Part shown: positions 34,829 to 45,890 of the stretch, piece by piece
How the letters are laid out: each line of letters begins with the position of its first letter
Position numbering within the stretch: position 1 is the stretch's first letter
DNA from: Melampsora larici-populina 98AG31
Lineage: Eukaryota; Basidiomycota; Pucciniomycetes; Pucciniales; Melampsoraceae
Length of the DNA: 64,000 nt
NCBI RefSeq assembly: GCF_000204055.1
Contig: NW_006768774.1
Span: 696,966-760,965 of the forward strand
Direction: 5' to 3'
The notes under the pieces: generated by a model
Databases searched by the model: none
Told to the model about the DNA's origin: nothing
What the model saw: the letters and a program-made list of their open reading frames with translations, nothing else
Position numbers and translations under genes: made by a program

Positions 34829-36981
34829 TTAAATAGCTTGACCGAAGATTTCACCACGAGAAGTAATAGTACCATTATGATTTAAATTTCTTGGATGATT
34901 TAGATGATCAAAACTAAAACTAACTTCAGATGCTTTTTTAGTTTTTTTAAATGATTTTAATTCTTTAGATGATGGTGCAGTAATTGATTGTTTCAAAACA
35001 CCAATATTCACGATAATCGCATTGACTACGAAAAAAGAACTTATCAAGGGGGACAAAAATGATTCAGTGATAGATAGATTGGATTGATGCATGGATTGAT
35101 TAATGTTGGATATAAATCAAATTTCACTTACATCAAACTTGCTAAGAAATAAATCCTCCTTTTGCCTCCGTGCAATACGACGTCAGGATCCACAACAAAC
35201 CATGTACACAAACATAGAAAGGCTATTGTCATCAATGCGAAAAGGAACGAGTTCAAAAGAAGAGTGCGGTCTTTTGAATTGAGGGGGTTCCAATAAACCA
35301 TCCTCGGAGGACAATTAGTCTGATAATCTCCAATTAAGATAAACAAAGGCCTGATAGTACTCACAAGCTCTATCCATTTCTCTCGTTCCACTATCGTTAG
35401 ATTTGATACGATTACTTGAATAAGAGTTGAAAGAATCACTATTTCCAGTTACATAACTTTGCCTATTCCTTTCTGAATAAGTTTCTGAATAAGTTCTATA
35501 AAAATCAGGATTCGAAATGGGATGAGAAATCAGTTGAATTTTTTGTTTTTGATTTCGTTTTGATTTTTCTTTTGAAATTTGATTCATAAAGATTCTAATC
35601 TGATAAGAAAAACATGGTATCCAAATGCTCAGATTGATGATATTCGCTATCACCCAAAATCCAAACCCAATTTGCATTATCAAAGTAAATGATTGAGATA
35701 ATTGATTGTTTTCTTTCAACATCGGTAAGATTTGAATGAGCTTTGTACCAGGAAGTTCTGTTATGAACCCTTGAGAAGTACAATTAGTTGTACTAGGGAA
35801 TTTTCCGATTTGTTCAAAGATTTTTATCAATGAAGTTTGTAATGCTCTTGAATGTACGTTAGCAATGATAAAAACAGTAAAGATGGTCACTGTTACTGCT
35901 ATAGGGATAAAAATCATGATGGCATTTCCGAGGATAGGATTTCGAAGTAAAGATGCCAAACGTGTACGGGCTGGTTGTCCTTCTGGTCGTTGATTTTGAC
36001 TTATGCCCAAGGTGGCAATCGCAGCGCCCTGAATTGTTTGGACGTTGAAAATTATCAACATTCAACTGGGATCCTGATTGAAAGGTTTCGAAAAACTCAT
36101 ACCCAGACCACACTAAAGTCACGTTTCTCAGTCAGTCATATTCAGAACTTGATCTGATGAGCAAATAGAGTCTCACCAAAAACCTCCTGTCCATAAGGGA
36201 TACCAAATAAGAGTTTGTACAAGGATCGGATTCGGTAGGACCTGATGAGATATTGCTGATTCAGTCCAGAGTGTTCCCGGTGTAAATTGTGACACCAGAG
36301 CCTTAGCGAGGACTCACCCTTCCTTCCCACAACTTTACTTCATCTGTTCCCGAACGCATCGATCGGATCAGCAAACCAAATCGAAGTACTAAGTGAGATA
36401 AAGCGTCGAGTTAGGAATCCTCACAAATGATAATCAGTTCAATTCCCAGGGCAACAAAAAGGGACGCCAATGCAAAGGTGGAGCCAACTACATAAAAGCT
36501 CGCAAGTCAGCAAAGCGTCTATTTCTCCTAACAAGTAATTCTCATAAAGGTTTAATGACTCGCCATGCGGAGAAAAATAAGTTCCGCTGCTTTTTTTGAG
36601 ACCACGCATGAACCAAAGACAGCGCTTGTGAGCTCGAATGATCAACGTAGCGCATGTCATCAGAAAGATACTGCAAGTTCGTAAAAATCTAATCACATTG
36701 AGCAAACGCTGTGAGAAATGTAATGAAGCCTCAGAACTGGAGACTTACCATCCCGTCAGACCAGCAGCAGCATAAAATGCACCACGCAAGTGAATTCCCG
36801 GTTCGGCGCCAATGATATAACTAGCCAATCGAGACTCGGATGTTGGTCTTGATCGATAGATCTTCAATAAATCACAAAGAAATCTCGAAGCGTCCGCCGT
36901 TAGTTGATGACTTGTGCTATTGCTCAGACTTGTGCTGTTGTTCAGACTTGTGCTATTGTTCAGACTTGTGCTATTATTCAT
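34829..36981 (-). CDS. Predicted seven-transmembrane receptor-like protein
   Basis: Nine predicted exons: 36981-36749, 36670-36564, 36487-36425, 36388-36318, 36241-36177, 36112-36103 (10-nt microexon), 36028-35365, 35270-35132, 35039-34829, about 520 residues. Seven hydrophobic helices result: about 66-90 (FYAAAGLTGCIFLMTCATLI), 115-140 (FALASLFVALGIELIII), 166-195 (VQTLIWYPLWTGGFCVVWG), 216-239, 296-322, 406-430 (LLLNSFLFALMTIAFLCLC) and 440-462. The N-terminus is four 6-residue repeats (NNSTSL type), each with an N-glycosylation sequon, consistent with an extracellular N-terminus. The loop between helices five and six is long, basic and Ser-rich, and a cytoplasmic tail follows. This topology is GPCR-like, but I cannot assign a known receptor class. 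The second intron uses a predicted GC-AG pair, and the donor at 35364 is one of several possible. Confidence 0.65.
36907..36978 (-). repeat. Coding 18-bp tandem repeat, four copies
   Basis: Four copies of an 18-bp unit (AACAATAGCACAAGTCTG type) encode the N-terminal NNSTSL repeats of the seven-TM protein directly after its start codon. Confidence 0.85.
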
Positions 36982-38316
36982 GATCAGATTAGATTTACTG
37001 ATGAACCAGGCCCAAGTGAAGCAAGTGAAGCAAGTTATTCAACATGTACATAGTGCTCATCTCGCCAGGGAATTCAAGGATGGACTAGAAGGACCCTTAT
37101 TAGCTACGAAAACTCAACTTGGTACGTTTTTAGAAATCCTATCACTTCAATTCTTCTCGAGGATATTCCGACCCTTGCACCCAGGCTTGCCTTAAGGGTC
37201 TATGTCGGCTTATCATGTCAAGAACGAAGAACTACGAAGCTCCCCAACGCAAAATCCACGAAGATCGATCCTTTTCTAGATCAAGTTATCATTGAAGTCC
37301 TTACGAAAAGGTTCACAAGGACAAATGATCCAATCCAACAGACTGAATTCGATGATGAAAAAGTCAAGAAATCACATCTAATTTACAAAAAGCAAACCAT
37401 ACGTTAGAGTGAATGACTGCTTGATAGGCAAGTCATAGATCATGACGACTTACACATCTGGCGATGCTGTTCATGATCAGCATGAGTATTTTTACTTTGT
37501 CACTTGAACGCTTTTCCAACTCGAACAAAAACCAAATGTAACATCATAGAGTTAGAACATCATTGGTTCTTTCACACATGGCATCACAAGCACAGAAGAG
37601 ATGATACCGGGACGCGTCCGGTGTCAAAGTATTCTACATGCATTGCAGGCGAGTGGGTGATCAGGTGGTCTGGGCGATAGCGTCATATTTGGCTGCCTTG
37701 AAATCACACCCAGAGAATTCAAGCCATTCCCCCCAGATTTATTCATTTCATTCTAACATTCAAATTGACGTTTTTTTCCAAAAAAGATAAATATAGAGGG
37801 ACAAGCCTTTCAAGTTTCATGGGCATTTATAGTATTTTACTTTGTATGTCAGTAGTGAAACCCTATGCTGTATGTAGATACAAGGTTAATCACAAAAAAA
37901 AAATATCCTTGTTCCAATCCTCATCTTCAGTGGAAGAATCAGATACAACAAACCTGTGTTGACATTGTAGAATCCGGTCCAATGCTTTCCAAACGCAGAA
38001 GTTGGTAGAACCCAGTTGGAAGTATTATTCTTGTTGACTTTAAGTGTATCTTGACACTGCAAAAATGATGTATTTTTCCAAGGTGAAAAATGATTGAGTT
38101 TAATGCACAAAATGATTGATAATGCAGAATTAATGCAGAATTAATGCAGAATTAATGCAGAAAAACAAATTATTGCAGACTTGATGCATCTTTAATCATT
38201 TTGTAAAATAAATGTAATCATTGTTCACCTTGGAAAAACACATTATATTCGCAGTATGATGACGTGTGGGTGTCAATTTTAAAGCATTGGAACTTCAGAT
38301 GGAGTTGATTAGGCAA
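36982..38316. other. Gene-free interval with palindromic repeat
   Basis: The 5' flank of the seven-TM gene, then AT-rich sequence. An inverted-repeat element at 38050-38278 is listed separately. No gene is supported. Confidence 0.5.
38050..38278. repeat. Imperfect inverted repeat enclosing an 11-bp tandem repeat
   Basis: TTGACACTGC and TTTTTCCAAGGTGAA with AATGATT on the left reappear inverted on the right (AATCATTGTTCACCTTGGAAAAA, and TGTCAA at about 38271-38276). Between them, 38121-38162 holds about four copies of AATGCAGAATT. It is probably a MITE; flanking duplications were not resolved. Confidence 0.6.
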
Positions 38317-38318
38317 TA

Positions 38319-38791
38319 GTGGGGTTCAAGTTGAAACAAATTGGACTTATAATGAGTTTTAAGCAATGTTTGGGAGTCACAAATTATAGTTTTATTTATA
38401 AGCCATCCGAGCAGCTTTAGAGCTGCTCAGGTGACTTATAAATTATAAGTCGATGCTTATAATTTTAAGCAAGACAACCTTTTTTTTCACGAAGAAAAAA
38501 ACATCTTTTGGATTGTGTGTCAACGGCCTTTTTTTTAGTGCTCAACGGTCGATTTTTTTTCTTTTTCTCTCTTGTTGAATCCATAACAGCAGAAATAATG
38601 CACTTTGTGAGCCTCTCGTACCTTTGTTTCAGAAGGTTTCAGAGCCTGTTCTTTTTTTACTTAAGACCAACTTTACTTATATATGAGCACTTGTACAAGG
38701 CTGTCATTGTGTTTTTTAAGTACCAAGCAGACTAAAAAAGTGGCTCGAGTTGCCTATAATCTTAGCTCAAATTTTTTGACTTGAACCCCAC
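38319..38791. mobile_element. TA-flanked MITE with GTGGGGTTCAAGT termini
   Basis: GTGGGGTTCAAGTTGAAAC at the left is matched by the inverted TTTGACTTGAACCCCAC at the right, and TA lies immediately outside each end (38317-38318, 38792-38793). An internal perfect hairpin, GAGCAGCT-TTAG-AGCTGCTC (38409-38428), sits in a TTATAA-rich palindrome. No coding sequence. Confidence 0.7.
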
Positions 38792-38866
38792 TATTAGTGG
38801 GGCAATTTTTAGGAAGCCACCTTGCTTTACCTGGTTATATAACCAGGGCGCGCCACCCTCAAATCC

Positions 38867-40242
38867 AAACTTAACTAAGTCCCATTGTGCCGGGGTTTAT
38901 ACATAGCAAGCAATGACCAAGGCACGAGGGACTCACTCCTTACCCTGAGCTTTTGGTGTGGTTCCTTGAGATTTTTAGTAGATGAAATTTAGGATTGCCT
39001 TTTACCCCAACTTCCCATAATCTACTGTGTAGAAAATGTGGGTATGAAGAAGCGCCTGCTTCTTCTGCATCTTTCTGTCGATTCACTTTTTCACTTGCGT
39101 TTGTTGTTATTTTTGTTTCTCAACACAGCAAACAACACGATCCTGAAAATTGGAAATTTGAGCGTGTTGCAAGAATTTTACACAAGACATATACACAGAA
39201 ACCAAATTTCAAATCGATGAAGTGTGAGGTGTGCAGAGAACAAGGATACTGGACAGATCAAGATTTGAGACATTGCAAAAAGGTCTCAAAGACACTTGCG
39301 AGCTCCTCCAATGAACAGGGAGAAGCAACAAACATTGAAAGGCTCACAGAGTGCTTTTCAATAAACATTTCACTTAATTTCATCCATTTGCCTTTCAAAA
39401 TCAATTGAAATACTACTCATAAAACAGACTGATGAAGCTGATACAAAAAAACAGTTCTAAAGACTCTCAAAGCCTTATAATGTGAATTCTGAGCGATCAG
39501 ATCAAAGTTTGTAATATGCCATAAGCCCGAGTTAGGTGGCATTGAATCTGATGATGTACAAGTTGATGAGTGTTGATTGATCAAAGAAAAATGATATTAA
39601 TCTGGTTTGTTAATTGGAGGTGGACTCAAGATTGAATTAAGATAATGATCAGAATGAGTAAGTTCATGAGTTTGAGTTTGATTAGTTGGATGTCTATTGA
39701 AATCGAGATGGATTGGTATAGGTGAACGATTCTAAATTTGATGATTCGATGGGCTTGTAGGGGTTCTCTTTGTTTCAGGATAGAATTTGTGAATCATTTA
39801 CTATTGATTTTGATTGATCTAAAAAGTGCAATGATTCCGTACAAGCAATCATCATTGAGAACTGGTTAATGGGGATTGATTTTGGAAATGAACAATTTTG
39901 AAAACCTGTTGTATGTACATATATACACATACACTGGAATCAATCCGCAGTCTCTCCTCCAATTTCAGGATCACATTGTTTGCTGTGTTGAAAAAAAAAT
40001 AACAACAAACACAAGTGAAAAAGTGAATCGACAGAAAGATGCAGAAGAAGCAGGCACTTCTTCATACCCACTTTTTCTACACAGTAGATTATGGGAAGTT
40101 GGGGTAAAAGGCAATCCTAAATTTCCTCTACTAAAAATCTCAAGGAACCACACCAAAAGTTCAGGGTAAGGAGTAAGTCTCTCGTGCCTTGGTCATTGCT
40201 TGCTATGTATAAACCCCGGCACAATGAGACTTAGTTAAGTTT
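38867..40242. mobile_element. Long-TIR element, about 1.4 kb
   Basis: Left arm 38867-39153 and right arm 39959-40242 are reverse complements over about 285 bp with few differences. Both begin AAACTTAACTAAGTC and contain the block TGTGCCGGGGTTTATA. Both arms encode the same peptide (RCKYE-like region: LCRKCGYEEAPASSASFCRF at the left, LCRKSGYEEVPASSASFCRF on the minus strand at the right). Outside the right arm, GC-rich sequence ends in CCCACCACATGA (about 40319), the same end as the element at 4555-5084, so the true right end may lie there. The 0.8 kb core contains a frame with four Cys (CEVCREQGYWTDQDLRHCKK) but no transposase I recognise. Confidence 0.8.
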
Positions 40243-40398
40243 GCCCCAAATCCAGCCTCAGCGGGCACGCCCAGGGCGCTCCCCAAGGGTGCGCTTATCA
40301 TGCCACACCCACCACATGAACCTGGGCTCAACTCTGTGTTATGCCTGGGACATTTTGTAACAAAATCAAATTCTTGAAGAAATTCAAAATCCCAAAAT

Positions 40399-42040
40399 AT
40401 CAGCAATACAGCTACATACTTGGGTGTAAAGGGCATTGTTGGGATTTACCAAGTGTTGTGCATCTTTCTACAGTGATAAACAAAGTTTGTGGGAATGTTT
40501 TTATCACACATCTTCATTTCCCTGGGGGATCAGAAATGTAATGCTGGATAATGATTAGCCATGTTCAAACCTAACCTGGTTGAAAAAAAACAGTACACCC
40601 AGTTGTGGTTTGGGTGGTAGCTGTGCATCTATTGACAGACTTTGACAGCTTCCAGCCAAAAATTTGAAGGGGTGTACCCAGTTTTTGTGCAACTGGGTTA
40701 ATTTAAACATGGCTATTGATGAACAAAGTGCCAGCTGTAAACCTATGGGGAAACAAAAGCTATTAGATCTTTGAAATCACAATTTCAGTGATACAGCTAC
40801 ATACAAGGGCTCAGATGGTACTGTTTGGATCCAATTTTCATTTTCTTGGGGGATTAGAATTGTAGTGCTGGATAATGATTGATGATGGATTGGCAACCAG
40901 ACAAGGCATGAGGTAGATTGCCTTTCCCTGATAAAAGGTCTTGATCTCAGCTTTGGGAAAGAACAGATGATCTTGTAGGCAAGGTTTTGAGGTCTTAAAG
41001 GCAAGTGTCTCTCACACTGGTTTCTACCCCAAACCTATCATTTTTCCTTTCTTTCCCTTTGGGTCTTAGAATCCATCCTTTCCTTCTTTTTACCTCTGGA
41101 TCATCCTTGTGAAACCAAGTCTATCAAGACTTGGTTTTTGTGTCGATCCCACCCTCCCCACCACCTTTGGAAGTTGTCTCTAGTTCAAGTTATTCCCTAC
41201 AACAGGGCTAAGCACTACCACCCTTGTGCTTAGGTCCCTGTTTTTCTTTGACATACTCTCATGTTTGGTCCCTTCTTTTATGTCTCCCCAGTTTTAGGCA
41301 AACACAACAAACAGACTTTCTCCTCTGGCAGTCCTGGAACAGTCTTCTGAAATATTCTGTGTCCCCAGTCCCCCTCATGAGCTGGTCTTTGTATTGAGGT
41401 TTTGGAAGAAATCCTCACCCCACACACGTGAAACCCTTTTCACATCTACATCTGAGTTGTCTTAGTCATAAATTTTACCACTTGATAACTGTGTCCTTGT
41501 GGTATTTGTCCAACAATAAGTGTACATGGACTGCCTTTGAGGCACAAAGGCAACTTGTGCACGCTTGTCAACAAGCAAATACCACATGGCCATGGTGGAG
41601 GTTCTTATTCTAAATTGCAATAAGATTCTTAATTTGAAACCCCTATCTTGAGGATTTTACATCACATGATACTTCTCACCCAAAGCCAGCACCTCCTGAG
41701 ACCCAAGAAGGTAATGGAAAAAAGTTCCAGGTGTAAGTCTATGGGGAAAGGACAGTTGTTGAATTTTTGAAATCACAATTTCAGTGATACAGCTACATGC
41801 AGGGGTGCAGATGGTACTTTTGGAATCCATCAAGTGTTGTGCATCCTTCTACAGTCATGAACAAAGTTTGTGGGGAACATTTTTCTTGACAGATTTTCTG
41901 TGGGCATTAGAAAAGTAATGCTGGAAAGAGTGATGAACAAAGGTTAATACATGAGTCCACGGGCAAGCAAAAGTTTTCGAATTTTTCAAATCACAATATT
42001 GTGGCAATATAGTTACATATAGAGGTGCAGATGGTACCAA
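40399..42040. repeat. Four dispersed direct copies of a 150-200 bp repeat
   Basis: Copies at about 40399-40556, 40738-40885, 41728-41935 and 41960-42040 share blocks in the same order and orientation: CTATGGGGAAA, TTGAAATCACAATTTCAGTG, ATACAGCTACATAC and GCAGATGGTACT. Some also share AAGTGTTGTGCATC, ACAAAGTTTGTGGG and AATGCTGGATAATGAT. Only the first lies 5' of the TA-flanked MITE at 40558. They resemble successive diverged copies of a retroelement end. Confidence 0.65.
40558..40713. mobile_element. TA-flanked MITE, GCCATGTTCAAACC family, 156-bp copy
   Basis: The left end GCCATGTTCAAACCTAACC and right end GGTTAATTTAAACATGGC are inverted copies, with TA outside each (40556-40557, 40714-40715). 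The internal CAGTACACCCAGTTG and GGTGTACCCAG blocks match the larger family members at 42991 and 60121. Confidence 0.75.
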
Positions 42041-42640
42041 TATGAAATGTTTGATCTTTAGATTTCAAAAGGTAGATGACACCAAAGGGCGTATGATCAT
42101 CAATAAATGTGAGGATGTACTTCAGATCAGTTTTGGTGAAGGGAGTTATAGGACCAACTAAGTCACTGAGCAGAAGATTGAAGAGAGTCGGAGAGCAATG
42201 AAAGAACATGTGGAGAGTGATCTGGTGAGTTCTCCCATTGCACAAGAATCACATGGGTTACAATCCTTTTGAGTCAATGTGATCAATTTGTGCCCTTGAA
42301 GAAACAAAATAATGGAATCAGAATGAAGGTGACTCAACTGTTGATACCAAAGAGTAGCAAGTTTTTCTGAGACTTGGTATAAGACAAATGTGCTGAAGAA
42401 GGGATCCAGAGACAATTGGTCTTGACATTTCTACACATTATAAGGACCTCCTTCCCTGAAGGATGTGCAATGATTCCAATGTTTTTGTATAAAGATGCAT
42501 GTACACTATCATCACATAGGTGGCCAACTGAGATCAGGTTACCACTTGACTTTGGAAAGTGCAATACATCTTGAAGAGTGAGAGAATTGAACCTGACTGT
42601 TCCCTTGTAATTTCCCCATATATGGGTCCATCTTGAAAGG
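41990..42640 (-). pseudogene. Ty1/Copia polyprotein remnant (GAG-pre-integrase to integrase start)
   Basis: Minus-strand peptides follow the order of a Copia polyprotein. HFPKSSGNLISVGHLCDD (about 42500-42564) lies downstream of the protease in intact elements. LWYQQLSHLHSD and CNPCDSCAMGELTR (about 42230-42360) form the GAG-pre-integrase zinc-binding region. LSDLVGPI and ILTFIDDHTPFGVIYLLKSK (about 42060-42180) form the integrase core start. The three pieces sit in three different frames, so at least two frameshifts separate them, and reverse transcriptase is missing. A weaker trace (KMYVDGIWESAF, about 42740-42775) may be the preceding region. The element is dead. Confidence 0.8.
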
Positions 42641-42990
42641 CAAAATCAATTCAAGTAGGTCAGGTGTTTCAGTACTGACAGTAAACATCTATCAGAGAAT
42701 GTTGCAAATGATAGGAACATTAGAAGTGGTTGCAGAGAAGGCTGATTCCCAAATACCATCAACATACATCTTCATCTGCTTAGGGAATTGATTGTCAGAT
42801 TTGAGCTACATCTGAAACAAGAGCATGACTTGATGAAGTTCAAGAGAAGTTTGCCATTTTGGTGTTTGCCAAACTGCATCAGTGTGTCCAAGGTGACCAA
42901 GAGAGCATTGGGGAATTGACATAGATGAGTGATCACAAGTTTTTGTCAGGGTGGTTCTCTATGATGGGTAACACTACACAAATTAGAACA

Positions 42991-43255
42991 GCTGTGTTCA
43001 AACCTAACCCGGTTGCCAAAAAAACCCGGTACACACAGTTGGCTTTTTGGCTGGGAGATGTCCAGCAGAACTGTTGGTAAATGTCAATGTGATACACAAA
43101 GTCAACACCAAATCAGTATCCAAACTTTGAAGAAAGAATGGTTTTTGAATGAAGGAGTTTGATAGTTACATCCCAAACTGGTACAACTCTTGATGCTCTC
43201 AGTACATATGGATTGACCTAAAACTCATGGCAACTGGATTAGGTTTGAACACAGC
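42991..43255. mobile_element. MITE of the GCYRTGTTCAAACC family, 265-bp copy
   Basis: The left end GCTGTGTTCAAACCTAACCC and right end GGATTAGGTTTGAACACAGC are inverted copies. TA follows the right end (43256-43257); the left flank reads CA, probably a decayed TA. CCCGGTACACACAGTTGG near the left end matches the copy at 60121. Confidence 0.75.
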
Positions 43256-43257
43256 TA

Positions 43258-44819
43258 ATATTTTCTGGGCATAAAATCTAAATACTGACATGCAAAAATA
43301 TTGAGCAGTCAGGAAGAGAGAGAGAAAAATACCAAAAAATATGCATATTGCTCTCATGTTTGAGACCTTCGATATAAGTATTGTTTTGTATTTTTAGTGT
43401 GCAAAGTGTTGATTGTACTAACAAAAAGCCTCCAGGGTCATCAGATTACAACCTGTAACAGATATTGGAATTTGGCTCATGGGTGAGAAGGGATAATTTG
43501 AATTCTAAAATCTCTTGTATCTTTTGCAATTTTCAGTGAAAACACTGGTTTTTAGTTCATTAGAAAGCTAAACTCTGTGAGTTTATATTTCATTGAGACT
43601 GAAGGGTGGTATCCAATTCCAAAAAACATCTATGTGGCTATATCTGAAACACTTTTAAATACAAATAACTATTTTTCAGCAAAGCTACAGCTTTGTTGCA
43701 TTGACAAAACTTTTAGATCAAGGATATGGCTAGACTGTCCCAAAGGCTGTCCACCATATATTTGCAGAAAAAACAAACTGCAAAAGTTTGAAAGATTTTC
43801 TGTTTTGTAAAACTTTAAACAAAAATATCCCAACTTGAAACCCCCTATCATATCTCTTGTAGTGTAAGCTGTTCTCTAGAATCACACTTATGTTGTAGAA
43901 GACTACCTGATCCTCATGGGTACATAGAATTAAAGATAATGGAACTGTTCCTAGTGGAATAGTAAAGTTTATCAAGGTTAGTATTGGGTAACAGTTTCAA
44001 TATACAACTCAAGATTCTACAGAGGACAACAGCTTACTACAGGTTAGCAGGAGCAAATTTGGTCAGATTCTAAGCTAAAGAACTTTTGAAGATGAATCTC
44101 CAAATAAAATGTGTTCTAAAACAACAGGGATCCTGAAAACTTCATGTCACATATCAATGGTACTTGACCAAGAGTAGTACTATCCTACAAGTAGGAGTAG
44201 TGAGGGTGGAGTCCTTAGAGGTCTCAAAGGGAATCTTGGGAAAAGAAGTTTATAACTAAGATGAGTGGATGGGGGGCAAGTCTACAATGGAAATACTAAG
44301 CTTTAAACAAAGACTTGTTTGACATGAGTTCTTCTGATGGTTATAAGTGCTCTAAGAAAATGCTTCTCAGCTAAAAAAAGGTTTAATGGTATGTATTTTG
44401 TTTCTTCAGGTGGAACTAAGCTATTGGAATAGCAGGAGTCGGACTTGTCAACATGAAAGGTGGTAAGTTTTTTAGGCTGGTAAAGAAGATGCCTTCAACA
44501 CTTGGGTTGGGAAGAAGGATTCCTTTAATTATACTATGTATGTACCCTGGTGGCCTACTTGTGGTTGGCCAAAGGTGCAGTAGACTAGAGTTAGAAGTTT
44601 TGTATTTGTGGTTCAATTGTGAATGCAAACCTTCCACTTCTGGACAGTTTTTCCAAATGCAGATGTGTTTGGCTTTTGTAATTTTTGTCCTCTAAAGTGT
44701 TTGGAAAACATTCACACCCCTGACCAACTGTGTAACTTTGGTTGTGTGTAGGAGGGTGATTTTTGAAAATTTGTGGAAAACATAAATTTTCTGTTATGTT
44801 TCTGTCAGAGAACATACTT
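43258..44819. other. Gene-free, repeat-derived interval
   Basis: Only short unsupported open frames; no family motif or clear inverted repeat was seen. Confidence 0.45.
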
Positions 44820-44834
44820 CTTTAGTCGCATAGT

Positions 44835-45890
44835 TAAACTTATCCAAGTCCCACACTGTGCAGCAAGCGACTTGTGACAAGCCACACTTTTGCCTGTGAA
44901 GGGAATCAAGTTTGGTTGGAGAAATGTTCATTCCTTATAAAACTCTTTTACCTATCTGTAGACTTTTGTGAACTATGGAGGAGACTGTTTGTTCCCCTCT
45001 CTGAGACACTTCTTTGTATGAAAAAAAAATCTCAAGGAAACCCAGAAGTCTGTCTCCTTCAGAAGTTTGAGATTCTTCAAATTTGATTGTAGCACAACTG
45101 CGGGGACAAAACATCGGAATAAAACCTTATGGATTCTTTACTCCTGTTGGTATTCAGAGTGGCTGTAAACAAGATCTTTGTATGTTTTGATCTTTGAGGT
45201 GTTCCAACAAAGACACAGCCTCCAAAATTTCTTGCACCGGCAGTTTGAAGTTCTCAACATGTTTTTGGACAGGCATTTGCAGGTAGACAATATAGATATG
45301 TAGACCACAAGTTGAGATGGAATTATTCTACTGTAGATGGCGTGGTCAAAGAAGCTGCCAACAGCCTGTTGCTTGACTTGTTTTATAGAAGTACCAGATG
45401 GCCCTGTTCTCATGATTGAGGAGCAATGTGTCTAGGAACAGGAGGCAATAGCTGGTACCTTCACGCAATGATCCGTTGAAGACAAAGCACTTATCAAAAA
45501 TTGTGAGGACCCCCGCCATTTTTTCTTGTGTCAATATTTCTTATAAGTACTACACTGTATTATGAACCGCTCAGCTGATACTTTTACGTGAGGATGAGTT
45601 GAATACAGAGTGCTATAAGAATCACTTCATGGACAATTGGTCGCCATGATGAACTCTTTGATGAACTGAGACTATAAGTCTGAGATTCAACCTGATTCCA
45701 CAGAAGAGCCTTCAACTTTTATAGGGAATGGAAATTTCTCCAGCCAAAATTGATTCCCCTCACAGGCAAAAGCTGCAAAAGCGTGTCTCGTTGTCAACTT
45801 GTCATGAGTCCGGGTAGGTCCGGCTGCCTCGCTGCGCTCGAAGCGTGCGAGAACCAGCGTGGGACTTGATTGTGTCGCATTAAGCCGGCT
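44835..45890. mobile_element. Long-TIR element, about 1.05 kb
   Basis: Diverged inverted arms lie at about 44835-44945 and 45720-45885. Matching blocks include CAAGTCCCAC at the tips, TTTTGCCTGTGA-GGGAATCAA, TGGAGAAAT and CATTCC-TATAAAA. The right arm carries an extra GC-rich insertion (about 45805-45865). The tip sequence resembles the AACTAAGTCCCA tip of the element at 38867. Internal minus-strand frames (45138-45534) are Cys-rich but match no transposase I know. Confidence 0.55.

Noticed and set aside
36914..37195. Hydrophobic plus-strand frame of 93 codons
   Set aside because: Its Leu-rich start is the reverse reading of the 18-bp NST repeat of the seven-TM gene.
38867..40242. Interpretation of the long inverted arms as LTRs of an intact retrotransposon
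   Set aside because: The arms are inverted, not direct, and no Gag or Pol motif lies between them.
45805..45880. GC-rich patch considered as a tRNA gene
   Set aside because: It forms local hairpins but lacks the A-box, B-box and acceptor pairing of a tRNA; it is part of the right arm of a long-TIR element.
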